Assembly: GCA_015680905.1 (NCBI GenBank)
Contig: CM027380.1
Span: 54,205,001 to 54,269,000 of the forward strand
Direction: 5' to 3'
From: Coptis chinensis
Taxonomy: Eukaryota > Streptophyta > Magnoliopsida > Ranunculales > Ranunculaceae
Length of the DNA stretch: 64,000 bases
The position numbers were made by a program, and so were the translations under genes. Shown here piece after piece: positions 12,332 to 25,070 of the stretch. Below the pieces are notes generated by a model. The model was not told the origin of the DNA, did not search any database, and saw nothing but the letters and a program-made list of their open reading frames with translations. Position 1 is the stretch's first letter. Every line of letters begins with the position of its first letter.

Positions 12332-15300
12332 TGTAAAGTCCTGAATTATTATTAAGGGTATTTTTGTAAATTTCATATCAAATCTAGGGTCATTTATGTA
12401 AATTGGTCGTCGGGTTTATATTTCAACCGTACGTAACTTAAGGAAACTTAACTCCGACTCCTAAGCCACGTTAGATAAGCAAATATTATACGAAAATTGG
12501 ACAAAAAATATCGGTTAGAGGTTTTCTGCGTTCGAAGCTGGCACGAGTTAACAGCTTACACGCAGGAGTGGGTTATTGTTATAGCCTGCGGAGAGATAGA
12601 ATATAGGAGATTAAATTTAGCGGGATGGGCCGGAAAAATAATTACGACGCGACGTCAAATGAGTAGTGGATAGGACTCTAAGTATGACGTTAGGCCTAAT
12701 TTAGTCATGGTGGGCTTGGGCCTTAATTAAACATAGCAAATAAAGACGAAAAATCAAACAAATCGCACCAAACAAAACAACCAAAAATCGCACAGACAAA
12801 CAAAATCGCACAAACACAATTTTTTCTCCAATTTCGCCCAATCATTAAAACCCTAAGAGAGAGAGACTCAATTCTCTCAATTCCCATCGATTCAAACCAA
12901 CAATTCTTCGCACCAATCTTAAGAAACAGTGAATTCAAGTGTAGAGATTCACAAAAATTTGGAATTTTGCCGTAACACAGCGAAAGGTGAGTTTCATTTT
13001 TGTTTCAAATAATTATTTAGACTTGATTTAGATAGCTTGGGATTGTCTTGATGGAATTAATTGAGTTGGGGGTGATGTACTTCGGGCAGTGGCAGTTTGG
13101 AGGAGCTAGAGTGGAGTGAAATAGTGGTGGAGCCGAAAACTAAGGAGGGATCGGCTGACTCGGTAAGAATTTTAAATATTCAATCTATTTTAGAGCATTG
13201 ATGCTAGTTCACACTTGTTTAAGATCACGTTGAGTATCGAATGAGTGAGAAAGAACACCCACTTAGTAGTATTGGATTAAATGTGAATTGAAGAGTGGGA
13301 TTTGTTGTAGTTAGAGTTGGGAAAAATCATAATAGTTAGGGGGATTGATAGATATGATTGGCATTGACGTGCGGTCTTACAGTGGCTGTAAATGACTACA
13401 GAGCCCTGTCAGAGGAACAATGCCAGAAATGGCCTGTAGCTCTGTTAACGGTAGTTAGATGAAAATTTATCCGAAACCAAATTCTTAACGTCGAGATTTC
13501 TTCTCGGCTTACGCTAGATAATAATTCCTCGTTGTTCGATCAATTCTAACAACCGACGTATATGTATATGCTGTTATAGGAGTGAATTTGAGTTGATTCG
13601 GTTAAGCGGGCTCGATTTGGTTAAGTGGGCTTGATGAGAAGGAGCTTGCTAAGGTAGGAACCTACATACCAATATATGGTCTGCTTATTTTCATGCATGA
13701 TTTGAATTGTTTAAATAGGAAATAGATAGTTGCGTATCAACCATGCATGTATATATGATATTCATGTTTTGCACTGTATTTCCTCGATATAAACTGTATA
13801 TATAGATAGTTTTCGTGTGAAATGGTTTTTTTGGTAAAATCGGGGTAGCGGAGATTTGTTTTCTTTGTTAAAAGAGAAAAACTGGTTTTGGGAAGGGTTC
13901 GCGTCTCTTGTCTCAGTAAGGAGACAGAGAGATGGATTTTGTATGCGGGTGAGGATTACCCGGTTGTTTGTAAATATGTGTGAGGTTCTGGATTGTCCCC
14001 GGGATAGAGTTCGTTGTTATTTACGATGATTCGCCGTTTGGGAATCATCGGTTGTCATTTACTATGACTGGCCCGTTTGGGAGTCATAGGTTGTATGTGA
14101 TCGATGTGGGAAATTCAGGAACTCACACATACAGGACCAACAGTTTTAAAAGAAAATCTAAATATGTATCTATAGTATTTGGAAAACAATCGGTAATACG
14201 AGTATATATATAGATATTACTATGCTTATCACGAGGGGATTTAGAAAAGGAATTGTGAATTCCTAAAAAGAAGGAACTGTTGTCGCAATTCCGGAGACGG
14301 CAGTTCGCTCTAGGATTCCAACTGTGGTGTACACCTTTCAAGGTGGTGGGCCACCTTTAAAGGGATGCATCACTGGATGTAGTCCGGGAATTCCTTTTCT
14401 ACTTTTCTAGATAACCCATGCTTTGTATGCGTGTCCATTTGTATGGTGATTAGCTTGTGTGGGGTTACATGCTACCTCGATAAGGTTTAGACGCGATGAG
14501 TGAGAGTTTAGTCCACTCCTGGATGTGTGTCAGGATCCTGAACAGTCTGCAGTCGTCGAATGGTTGACCACCGTAAGTTAGGTGACATCCCGTATGGGGG
14601 TTATGGTCACAGGGCCCACCTGAGCCCTAAAAGCTTTGGGGATTTTGTGTGTACGAACACAACAATGGCATTTCAGCTCCCTGCCGGTAAAATCAGGAAA
14701 ACAACGGTGCATGGTTCACACTGGAAAGTACTGAACCGAGATTGTCTGTGACTGGGGCTGAGTACCAGTCGTACCCTCACCATTCTAATAGGATGCAACG
14801 GCCATAATAGTTGTATGATGATTGTGAAAAACTATATTTTGTATATCAATGAAGCATGTCGAGATGATTTCTGCTAGTTAGTGATGTATATATATAATCA
14901 CGATATTTGAATACTTTTATGGAAACCCTGCATGTTTTAAATGTTTTCTATAAGTAACTATTTATTGGCTATGTGTGTTTCTACTGGGCATAGTTGTTTG
15001 CTCACCCTACTTAACATTTCAGACGAGCCAGTTGCGGAGGAGGTTTTCCCTAACCCTAGTGATGACGGTTATGGTGATTTGGAAGGATTTCCTTATGCTT
15101 AACGAGGACAGAGTCAAGTTCATACTTTTGGTTGTATAGAGAGACTAGTTTCTTTTGTTGTATATATAGAGAGCTAGGCCATTTTGATGTAATAATCGTA
15201 TTTGGCAACAGTGCTCCCTTGTTTTGTAGATATTGTCATATCCCTGTAGTATTTAAAGTTAAGAGTAGTATATGTGGTTGTTGGATATATATATGGTTGG

Positions 15301-15474
15301 AAGAATGAATTTTGAGATGTTCAGGGGTTATGACAGGTTTTATGACAGGTTTTAGGGTTTACGAATGTCGATTAAACAAAGGAAACTCTACCGAAATTTC
15401 GTTAGAATTGGGTGTCAGCCTCGAGATTCACTCCTCATCCTCGGGATGTGTGTGTGGGGTCTCGGGGCGTGACA
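12332..15474 (+). mobile_element. 3' LTR of the gypsy fossil, 3143 bp
   Basis: It follows a purine-rich tract (AAGGAGGGTAGGA, ending at about 12331) about 50 bp after the pol stop, starts TGTAAAGTCC and ends GGCGTGACA. It contains a GGTGAGTTT donor-like site near 12988, as in the solo LTR upstream. Confidence 0.85.
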
Positions 15475-16755
15475 AAGAACATGGTTCTTTACATAAATGC
15501 AATCTCTTCCGGTACTTCATACAACTGGCAACATATTTGTTTCTTTCGCTCTTTCTTTTTTCCCCAATTCCTAAAAAAAAATTAAGTGCTAAATCTAGAA
15601 AATATAGAATACTCACCATATAGTTGATGGATCAACTAGAGACTCTCTTAATCATTATAAATAATTTGGTCTTCATGTTTTAAAAAAAAAATCATTTTCT
15701 CTAAATGATATAAATTAATCTACCATCACCTCTCTCTATATTAAAATAGAGTACATCTAACGTGGATAGTCCTCTCCTAGGTGGCATTCTCTTTGGAGAG
15801 AGTGAAGCCCATGTATATGTCTGTTTCTCATTTAGAAGTTTCATGTACCCTCTCTCAACTTCTCAAGTCTCAAACCAATCGTAATTCTATTAAAATACTC
15901 TAGCTTCTCAAGTCTCAAACCAATCGTAATTTCGTAAATATCAACTTCTAATCATTACTTTTGTTAAAATTAGTAAAAAGTTTTGAGTTAGAATACCATA
16001 CTTGCGTAACACTGCTGGTGAAAAATGTCTAATACATAACACGAAAGCCTTACGTGTGTTGGATGCCTAAGTGTTTTTAATGCATTGCTCTAGGACTTAC
16101 AATCTATGCCTAGCTGATTAACCAATCGATTTAATCTAGATATGCGTTTATATACATGTTTATGAATCATGCATATGTTTTTTGTTAACTCAACAAATTA
16201 TATTCTTCTTAAGAATATTAAGGAACACAAAAAAAAACTTTCGTTAAAACAGGTTTGGGGTCACTAATCTTAAAATATTTTCTCTAAAGTCACAGCTGAC
16301 ACCATTACCAAGACGACAACCTCCTTCATCCATTTACTCAATTTAGTTAATGAATGATATGCCTTTTTGTTTATCGGAGATTCCATTTGTGCATCCGAAT
16401 ATATTTCTTTAGTGATTTAACATGATCATAGGAATTAATTAGTCTAAAAAAATTAAAACCAATTGTAAAAGTAAGACTATTTTCAAAAGGTAGCAAGAAT
16501 GAATTCCTTATTGCATTGTATTAGAATTTGAAAGTTCATGTCCATCTGCAACTATTAATATCTTGGCGTATGAACTCTCATTATTTAATAATCTCATTGT
16601 GATTCGACGCAATGAATTCGCTAGATAATAGAGGGTGTGTATTATGCAGATGGAGAGACCATTGTGCACAATGAATATAATTCGGTTATCGCTTAAACAT
16701 ATGGTATGTTTTGAGTACGTGTTCTATTCCTTGATTGTTGCGTTATATTTTGATA
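15475..16755. other. Non-coding stretch with a possible Helitron 5' end
   Basis: No gene was seen. The motif CTCTCTATATTAAAATAG at about 15733, followed by CACGT/GTGGCA-like sequence, resembles the 5' end of a plus-strand plant Helitron, but no matching 3' end was assigned. A sequence of about 28 bp (CTTCTCAAGTCTCAAACC plus AATCGTAATT) is repeated at about 15858 and 15903. Confidence 0.35.
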
Positions 16756-17276
16756 CTAGGTATCACCCGTGCCTACGACACGATTTGTTATGAGGTGCTT
16801 ATTATGTTGTTTGAGACATTAATCTTAGTACACCCAAATATTTTCAAATGTATGGTGTATGTGGGAATTTGTAGACATTTTATTTTGAAGTGGTTGTTTA
16901 TTTTGTAGGTGTTAGTATGTGGTGGTGTCTCATACCAAAACAAATTGTGCCTTTTGATAGTGGGAGCCTTTGCCATGTATCTTACAATTAAACGTTGATT
17001 TGGTACGGTTATGCAATTTCATTTTTTTCTAAATGCATCTACTCTTTCATTTTTGGTTACAAATCTAAATTGTAATGAACTGAACATTTGATATGTGTAA
17101 AATAATTTGAGTAATGGGACATGAATGATAGTTGGGGTATGTAAATTATACCTAATCATTATTATTATAAAGTTTATATATAAATTTCTGGGGGAAAAAA
17201 TGGACAAAAACAATTGAAAGTCTATTAAGGAAAAAATTGACATGGACGTTGTCCTCTACCCATAGTTCAAGATTTC

Positions 17277-17425
17277 CGAATATCCGAAATTCTGACAAAT
17301 CCAAAAACCGGAATTCCGCCCCTTATTCCGCCATATTCCGAGTACATTCTGAAATTCCATATTTTTTTACCCTTGAACCGGAATTCCGAATTTTTTAGTA
17401 CATTCCGAGAATTCCGTCGAAATCA
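17277..17425. repeat. ATTCCG-rich repeat patch
   Basis: Six copies of ATTCCG, several within the palindromic GGAATTCC context, lie in about 150 bp. No known element was identified. Confidence 0.5.
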
Positions 17426-17785
17426 CAAACTATGTCTCTACCATGCCTTCAACACTTTTTGATGAACTTGTTCATAACTCCATATACAACCATACGAAAC
17501 ATTGTCCAGTACATCTATCGTGGAAAAAATGTTAAACAATCACCGCTTTCTCGAGCGATGGACATATAATAAATATTGATTTTCAAGACAATCTTCTAAT
17601 CTTCAAAATAAAATTACATTGAGTAGTCTGAGCACACTGTGAGCCATATTGTCAAGTAAAATGACACACTCACATAACCAAACAATAGATATGAATAAAC
17701 TACTTGATTAAGGCAAAACCTTATTAGGACTATAAAAGGAAGCTTGTTTAGTTGTTTTCAAGGCTATCATTCTGCAAGAACTATA

Positions 17786-18037
17786 GGGTCTGTTTGGAAG
17801 TTTTCCTATGGAATTGGAATTGAAAATATAATTCCAATACTTACAATGTCAAGTAGCTAAAATTCCTGAATATATGTAAATCTCAAGTTTCTGCCCCTAT
17901 AGAAACTTACAATTCTTTGATTTTGGGGATTTGAGATTTTCATTCCAGTGTAGAAAAAGTTGGCAAACAGGGTGATTCTTAATTTTCAAAAATATATTCT
18001 GAATTCTACCCTAAAATCCTAGTTGCCAAACACACCC
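17786..18037. mobile_element. Tourist/PIF-Harbinger-like MITE, 252 bp
   Basis: Terminal inverted repeats GGGTCTGTTTGGAAG and (reverse complement) GGGTGTGTTTGGCAAC are flanked on both sides by ATA, a 3-bp target duplication. Size, GGGTNTGTTTGG ends and 3-bp duplication fit PIF/Harbinger-derived MITEs. It lies inside the candidate Helitron. Confidence 0.65.
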
Positions 18038-18559
18038 ATAGAGTTACTTTTCATGATATAAAATCTAGTAATTGCAGCTTTCTCTTCATAGCCTGAACCT
18101 CATTGATATATTGAATTAGTGGGACCAGTTCTTTTCTTTGCATGTTTTCAAATATGTTTACTCAAAATAAAATACTACATGCCATAATAATGTTGCAAAC
18201 ATACAAAATACAAAGCATTCCTGAATTGACTATGGATAAAAATAATTATGAAGATTCATCTTGTCTTAACTTTCTTTGGTAATTAAGATAACAAAGCCTC
18301 TTCACCAAGCAAGTGCTTCAACAAAAATAGACTAAAACATCTAACACATGAGTTTACTTCTCAAGTCAGTTATCATGAAAAACCTTTGTTAGATATATCC
18401 ACTGAAGCTTTGACCCGGAACCCTGAAAATTCAACCCCAAAATTAATAACATTACAAAGTCATTCCACCATTATTAACAGGTTAATTATCCCCACTAAAA
18501 TGTACAACTCTTCTTTTACAGAAAAGTATGACTAAAATATTATGTAAAGTTTGTATTTC

Positions 18560-19142
18560 TTCAACACCACTGCAGATCTGGGATGATGTCCATTGGCTCA
18601 CATAGAACTGGAGCACAAGTCTCGGCTGTTACACCCTCTCTTTGATAAATGGAACATTTTCACCCAAGAAAAACTCAAAATTAAGCATCAGTAACAGATA
18701 ATATATGAAATTGAGATGGGAACACTTTCCAACATACTTACCTTTTAATATCAAGTTGTTAATTTCAAAAGTCAATTAGGAAGCCCAATGAGGTCTTGAC
18801 ACACCAAGTCCACACAGTCTTTCACAACACTCTTTGTAAGTGTCACCTGCACCTGGAGTCTGGAAATATACAAAACGACATACAACTATGTCAGAACAAA
18901 GAAAAATCAATTGAATGCATATCAACTCGAGATAGGGGGTAGGTTGGGTGTCTAGAACACCAACCTTTCTTGTTTTTCACTGAAGCACCCAACATTGCAT
19001 ATACACTCAAAAAGATATCCATGTCGGTTGGTGTTAGCTAGTACAACCTCCATTGAATTTGAAGCAGCAAAAAAACTAAACTTAGTTGTCATTTCTTCCA
19101 ATATACTCGCAAACCAAGTATATTTAACACCTTGGTGACCTG
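18560..19142 (-). pseudogene. Exon-like patches inside the candidate Helitron, unknown protein
   Basis: Three minus-strand patches look coding. One runs from about 19142 to 18950, with segments such as KYTWFASILEEM, MEVVLANTNRHGYLFE and CICNVGCFSEKQE, ending at a donor-like AAG|GTTGGT. One runs from about 18862 to 18783 after a CCAG acceptor and gives LQVQVTLTKSVVKDCVDLV...IGLPN and a stop. A third, near 18630-18560, gives TCAPVLCEPMDIIPDLQWC and a stop. The first two join in phase as consecutive exons. I cannot name the protein. They may be a captured host gene fragment or the remains of a resident gene. Confidence 0.35.
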
Positions 19143-20452
19143 TGGTTTATAGAAGTAAGATAGAGCACACATACTACATCATCAGTTCTCAATATTATAG
19201 TATTAATAGTCGAGAACACCACGAAAACAAAAAATTTACGAAAACCTTTGATTCCGATAATGGTCTTTACGAAAGATACGTAAGAAGAAAACACAAAACA
19301 ATCTGCATTAGTTTATTAGCTATCCAAGTTGAATGATGCAATCTAAAACCATTTCGCAACCTGAAATAAGGTTTACACCATTTCATTCAAACTGAAATAG
19401 CTGAATTCAAAATTAAAATACGAAATGAAAATGAAAAATTAAATTTACCAAACGTGATCGAATTCATTGAACTTGTTTAATTGTAGAAATCAGAAAATAG
19501 AAAACATGCCAAGTGAATTGGGATTGTATAATTGCATCATTAATAAAAAATTAAAATAAAAATTAAAATTAAAATGAAAGACTCTGCTGCAAGTACCAAA
19601 CTTAATTAAATACTGAAATTGGAATCAAGATTCGCCCAATAAACAATTATTGTAAAAAGTTCTAAAAAAATGACGAAGATAAGAAGACTTGGACAATTAT
19701 ATTGGCCCTACAATTAGTATGTATGCATGCATGTGAATATGGATATGATGGTGAGAATGAAGCTAAGATGTAGGCATGTAGCTAAAGTAATAAAATTTCA
19801 AGACTGCAATCTACAGAGAGATCAGTAGTATTACCTTCAAAAGCGTATGTGAGCAAAAAGAGTAGGAAATAGCCAAATAGTACGTTCCTTCTAAGTTCTA
19901 AATAAGCGATGGATTATAACCAAAAAGAAATTAGATAAATTTCAATACCAGTAATATAAATCCACAAAAGCAAATCTAATTGCATATATGAAATATCTAT
20001 CAAGTTTCAAGTTTTCCTATTATGAGTAGGAATGTAGGATATAATGATTAAAATCCATTAATCAATCTCTACAAAGTATACAAAATCATTTGCCATCAAA
20101 TGTTTATAGGGTTCAACATATTTGTATTTTTTTTTTCATTGTCATAAAACATATTTGTAAGATGCACACCAAGTCACAAGCCTATGCCATTAGATTGACC
20201 TAACAAAGATTTCCAATTTTTAGTTGCTAAAGTATATACATCCTTGAAAATGAGCTTCATGTATGTACAACCACCCTATACAGGGCTTTTGTAAACAAAC
20301 TTATAAGCTTAAAAATTCTAGTGGGAATAGGTCTGCCACAACACTGACTTGCTCTTGATGGCACTGAAATATCAATTTGCAATCTATCGCCGAAAATGAA
20401 ACAAATCTACTTGGTTGATGCTTTTGTGCCAAATTCAATACCACCTCACTTG

Positions 20453-20731
20453 TTAGTAATTGATAGATGCCATGAGCTCCTCTAGTCCTGCATCAAATAA
20501 GATGCTTCTTAATATATCATTCACAACATTAGTATTGTGATACACTTCCAAGTCAATTCCAAAAGCTCTACAAACACGTAACATAGATTGAAAAGTTTGG
20601 CATGAAACCATAGTAGAAGAAATACAACCTGCATCAATGACAATACAATGTGTAGTTGTAGTATGAATAACTAATATAGGTATCATGTCTAATTTGCATA
20701 ACATCATATCTTCTACAAATTCCATAACCAA
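20453..20731 (-). pseudogene. Open frame of 92 codons in the candidate Helitron, unknown
   Basis: The composition is protein-like (segments EFVEDMMLCKLDMIPILVIH and FGIDLEVYHNTNVVNDIL), with a stop at 20453. It is on the same strand as the other patches. No family was recognised. It could be another captured exon. Confidence 0.3.
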
Positions 20732-21879
20732 ACCTAGCTATCTATAGTTAATACTTGCAATGGAAATGAAGCAACAATTAGTTGATTGATCTAGTCAGTC
20801 TTTGACTATTGACTATTGACTATTGACACAAGTAGAAAAGGTAATCCTCAATGTGCCTAAGCAAGTCAATACAAAGGGAATGGGCCTGATTTGGTTTTTG
20901 AATGGTAAACAGTAAAATTTATCTGATCATGCAAGTAGCGTTTCTTTGAATAACCAAGTAACCAAACACAAAAGCAAGTGTGGACTATTCCACAAACATA
21001 GACCTCCTAACACTCCTAAAGGTGAAACAAATGGAATGATTGATGTGTGACTTGGTCTAGGATTGCTATTAGGAAAGTAATAGTGAAGCAGAGAAATTAC
21101 CACGGCACGTTGAAGAAACATAAACAATGCACATTTTTGGAAATATATAGAAAAGACTCAATTACTTGAACAAGACATGCTTTTAAATCTCGTTAATAAG
21201 AGCTTATCTGGTTTGATGCTTCATCCATTTTGAAATCCCAATATGTTTAAATTGTTAAAATGAGAAAACATACACTGGATCAAACATCAGCCCTTACTTG
21301 CGTCCGATAGAGGACTCAACTTGTATGCCAACGTTATGGTGGAAAAATATAATGAACTAAATGCAATTTATTAAATTCATTAATAACTTAATATTGTAAC
21401 TAAACCCCGTCGTCTCAATCAACTATACATATATTGCAAATGTAATAACTATTAACTATATAAATTAGCCAAATCACAAATTATTTAACTACTATTCATC
21501 CTATTTAACTAAACCTATCAAATTGGCTAAAAACATTTACCTAACAACATATTCCATCCATATTCAAATTAAGACAATTTGAAAAGAGTGGATGGCACAT
21601 TAGTGACTGTTATAACATCAACTTGTTAAGATGGTAGTTGTCTTCTTGTTCTTGGATTTTCCTTTTTGACTTGAGTACTAATACTATCAAAATTCAACTA
21701 ACTAAACAAAATAGAATTAGGTTATAATAAGACAAATCCATTCATCATCTTGTGCATCCCTAACTTATTTCGGAATAAAGACAATTGTAGCACTATTAAA
21801 GTTTTGACCCATCTGAACTGGCCTTTATCTTCACTAACTAATTAAAGCATATCATAACAGAAGGATAAAGCTAAGGAAT

Positions 21880-22163
21880 CTATTTTGAAAAATTAAAACA
21901 ACAACTATATAAAAATCAGATGGTTGCCCATGAAAAACAATTAAACGGGTAGAAGTGGAGATTATGGATATGGGAGGACCACCAATTTTGCCATAAAATG
22001 CATCAACAGACATAACAAAGCAATACTCGATCAGTTGAGTTATGAAAAGATCTTGGCCAATGTGGCCATCATATAGAAGACATTTATAGTCGTATATCAT
22101 TGAAATAGAAATATTGGAATGTATATATAACAAACTGAAAAGATATTGAATCAATACTGGCAA
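21880..22163 (-). pseudogene. Exon-like patch in the candidate Helitron, unknown
   Basis: The minus-strand frame contains YDGHIGQDLFITQLIEYCF and VDAFYGKIGGPPISII, which look more protein-like than the surrounding A+T-rich sequence. It is not recognised. Boundaries are approximate. Confidence 0.28.
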
Positions 22164-22637
22164 ACTTTAAAAATAGTAGTAGACTCAATAAGTTAATATC
22201 GATGTAGAGATGCTTCTTAAGACGTGCTCCTCCTTTTTTTTTAGTTTAGGAAGAATAATTTGTAAATGGAAAAGGCAAATCTAATGTGTCACAACTGAAA
22301 ATTCATAGTGAAAGGTGGAAATAGAGATTAACACTGATATAGATTAAAAAAAAATATTAATAAAAAAATTGGAAACGCAATGCAAACTAAAGTTCAGACT
22401 TGAAATTAACACGATTTTCAATGTTACCTGAAATAACCTGAGGGCTTAACTTGGTTTGGGTTCTCTAGAAATCCTGCACATTTGAAAACAATTAAAATGT
22501 TAATATCATGAAAGATGAGATTAACTGATAGGAGAGTGGGAGAGAACTTGGAGAAGATAGACGGACAAAGTGGACTGGTGAGTGAGAGAGATAAAGGTGA
22601 GGAATTAAGGAGTTAAGAGGAGAGAGATACCAGGGTG

Positions 22638-22711
22638 TTATTTGTGAATTAAAGTCTTTCCATTTTGACTTTTGTTATTTGTGAATTAAAGCCTTTCCAT
22701 TTTGACTTTTG
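22638..22711. repeat. Tandem duplication of 37 bp
   Basis: TTATTTGTGAATTAAAG(T/C)C followed by TTTCCATTTTGACTTTTG occurs twice, head to tail, with one mismatch. Confidence 0.85.
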
Positions 22712-23571
22712 CATTCCCTTCCGTTTTTTATTTATAGTGGGCAATTAAAGGTGTTTTAAACTTTTAATGCAATCTTGGTTAACCAAAAAAAAAACTTTAA
22801 TTGCAGTCTTGGCCCACGCGTGATACATGGCAGAAATAGTTATTTTCGGGCTCAAGACGGCATAAACCAAACAGATTTGATTAGAGGACTAATTAGATAA
22901 GCAAAGATAATTAATTACATCAGGTGGAAGTTTGAGAGCTTAAAATGTATTAATGGCAAGAAAACTATTGGGATTTAAAATGTAATCATTTCTTTAATTC
23001 ATTTAAAAAACATTTAATTCGTTTAAATGTTATTAAGAATTTTCATCAAAAGGGGTTTTAAAACGATCTGAGCCAGTCATCTACTTCCATCAAACGCAAA
23101 TCCTTATGAAATCTCCACCACCATTTGTCTTCCCATTTTGTTTTATTATAACTAGGGTATGGTATGCGTCTACTGCCCATGAGACTCTCGGCGCAAGGCA
23201 CCACCTCGACAACTCATCGCCTTCGCCGGCGCGCATTAACGATCTTAGGTGCAAAATATTCGCCGCAAGACCAACGAAACAACTCAATTTATAAGTCCAG
23301 CCGCAAAGCCATCCCAATTACCCATTATCTATAAGTCCAAATCAATTGGAGGCCTAACAATTTATGGACTAGCCCAACAATTTATAAGCCCAGCCGCAAT
23401 TGTTGACTTTTGGTTGATTTTTAGACAGATCTCATGGTATTGGTTACACTTAACAAAATTACACAAACTCTCCAAACACTTGGATCTGCCATGTCACAAC
23501 TTACTAAAAGACAATGACAACCACTTGATGGAGTCCCCGCGGCCCCACACCATTGATTTTTATTATATAGA

Positions 23572-23805
23572 TAGATAGTTTATATAGGTGAGTGATAAGA
23601 ATTGTTATTTAGGACAATAATTACCCAAAAATATAAATAAAACCTTTAAAAAAAATTAGAAAATCATAAACCCTTCAAACAAAAAGTATGAAATGGATCA
23701 TTAGCTATCAATATACATATATTATTTATTCAAATAGACTTTAGGCTTACGAGTCATTAGCTATCTATGTAGCAAGTCTGGCCATGGGCTCGGCCAAATG
23801 GCTAG
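23572..23805 (+). mobile_element. Helitron 3' end, plus orientation
   Basis: GGCCATGGGCTCGGCC can form a hairpin and is followed by AAATGGCTAG and a T (CTAG at 23802-23805). It closely resembles the end of the Helitron at 31357. The start given is only the boundary with the neighbouring candidate Helitron. The true 5' end is not identified. Confidence 0.4.
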
Positions 23806-25070
23806 TTAATGAACAGTAATGCTACAGTGTCATACATTAACACTACAGTCCAAAACAATATACTACAGTTCGGAATTCATAAAATTTCGTAGAAACATAT
23901 TCACGCACTTAATGCCAGCAACACAATTTATACATAGTAAAGCCAAATTAGTGCTCAAGGCAAATTTTGTTGGTTATTGAAGATTCTTATCATATCATTT
24001 AAACATTTGATTAATTCCAAGACAACAAAATCAAGCCGTTGCCCATATTAATATACCATTCACAATATCTTACATTAATTTATACATCAAATCCATATTC
24101 ATGTATTTATGTGCACAAAACAACCAACAAGGTATTTATTTCATAATGTGAATATTATATTTTTTTTTTGAAAGACATAAATATTATATTTAATACAACA
24201 CAAAATTAATAGGTACTCATTAGTACAATTTCAATTATATTATTTTCTCTTTTTTACGTTATTCAACGTTAATAACTACAACGCAATATTAAATAGATTC
24301 ATATAAATAAATATGAAATCATATTTAAAACAACTGTTTCATAACTATTATACAAACACTAATATTTAGTGTTCTAAGTACCAATATAAAATACACGCAA
24401 TATATATACATTTTTTTTCCTTTTTTTTCTAATTATTTGAACGTAATAGAAATCAACAACCAAATAATTGAAAACAACCAGTTAGTGAGGTCTACTCACC
24501 TATTATTGTTGTCATCGAAAGAACAATCATAGAAAAGAAATCCACTCCACGTAAAATTCATATCACCAAACAATAAAAATATTCTATTTCTTCTTCCTTC
24601 TTCCTTCTTCCTTCTTCCTTTGCCTTATTCTCTTTAATCTTCTTTTGTTTTATTTCTCTCATTCTTTTTTTTTCTTTCTTTTTCTCCTAAGCAAACCATA
24701 TATTTTATATCTAAGAAAACTAAATAGTATTCAATAATTACAAAATCTCTACCCCCATTTTCTTCCATATTATCTCACCATAATAAAGAAAATATTCCTT
24801 CTAGCTCAAAAAGTTTCTAAATTAATAAAATCTCTGCACCATATTTAAAAACTTAAAAAATTTCCTAATAAACCCTTTTCAAACTAAACAAACTATTTTC
24901 CCTCATTTTCAAAAAGTCAAATACAAATATTTGATACAATAATTTAATAATCAACATAAGAAATACAATCATATTATATTAAAATTTGTAAAATAAATAA
25001 TTTTGCATATTAAATAAACAGATCGAGTAACTCTCAAGGACAAAAAGGAGAAAAAATTGCTCTCAAACCC
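23806..25070. other. Very A+T-rich stretch without genes
   Basis: No coding signal was seen. A TTCTTCC/CTT microsatellite lies at about 24590-24621. Confidence 0.5.

Larger units (their letters stand above)
8758..15474 (+). mobile_element. Ty3/gypsy chromovirus fossil, 3' part
   Basis: The order protease, reverse transcriptase, RNase H, integrase, chromodomain, polypurine tract, 3' LTR identifies a Ty3/gypsy chromovirus. The long LTR suggests the Tekay/Del lineage (inference). No gag region or 5' LTR is recognised upstream, so only the 3' portion is present. It is broken, with roughly two breaks besides the incomplete 5' end, although the main pol frame is long and well preserved, which argues for a fairly recent insertion. 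No target-site duplication can be assigned. Confidence 0.93.
16756..23571 (-). mobile_element. Candidate Helitron, minus orientation, about 6.8 kb
   Basis: Read on the minus strand, the element would end CGTGTCGTAGGCACGGGTG...CCTAG followed by T (CTAG at 16756-16759). That is a short CGTG/CACG hairpin just before CTAG, the Helitron 3' hallmark. Its start would be TCTATATAATAAAAATC preceded by A (boundary 23571 or 23575), a typical plant Helitron 5' end. Insertion between A and T fits Helitrons. No Rep/helicase is visible, so it would be non-autonomous. The two ends could instead belong to two separate fragments. Exon-like patches inside lie on the same strand as the element, as in gene-capturing Helitrons. 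Confidence 0.5.

Noticed and set aside
13980-14751. Open frames inside the gypsy LTR
   Set aside because: Non-coding LTR sequence, with no domains.
4466-15474. The 4466-7567 unit as the 5' LTR of the gypsy element at 8758-15474
   Set aside because: Length is similar but the start, interior and end sequences differ clearly, and exon-like non-element sequence follows it. Treated as separate.
23106-23578. Plus-strand ORFs near the Helitron 5' end
   Set aside because: No family features. They overlap the repeated ATTTATAAG(T/C)CCAGCCGC units of the Helitron-like sequence.
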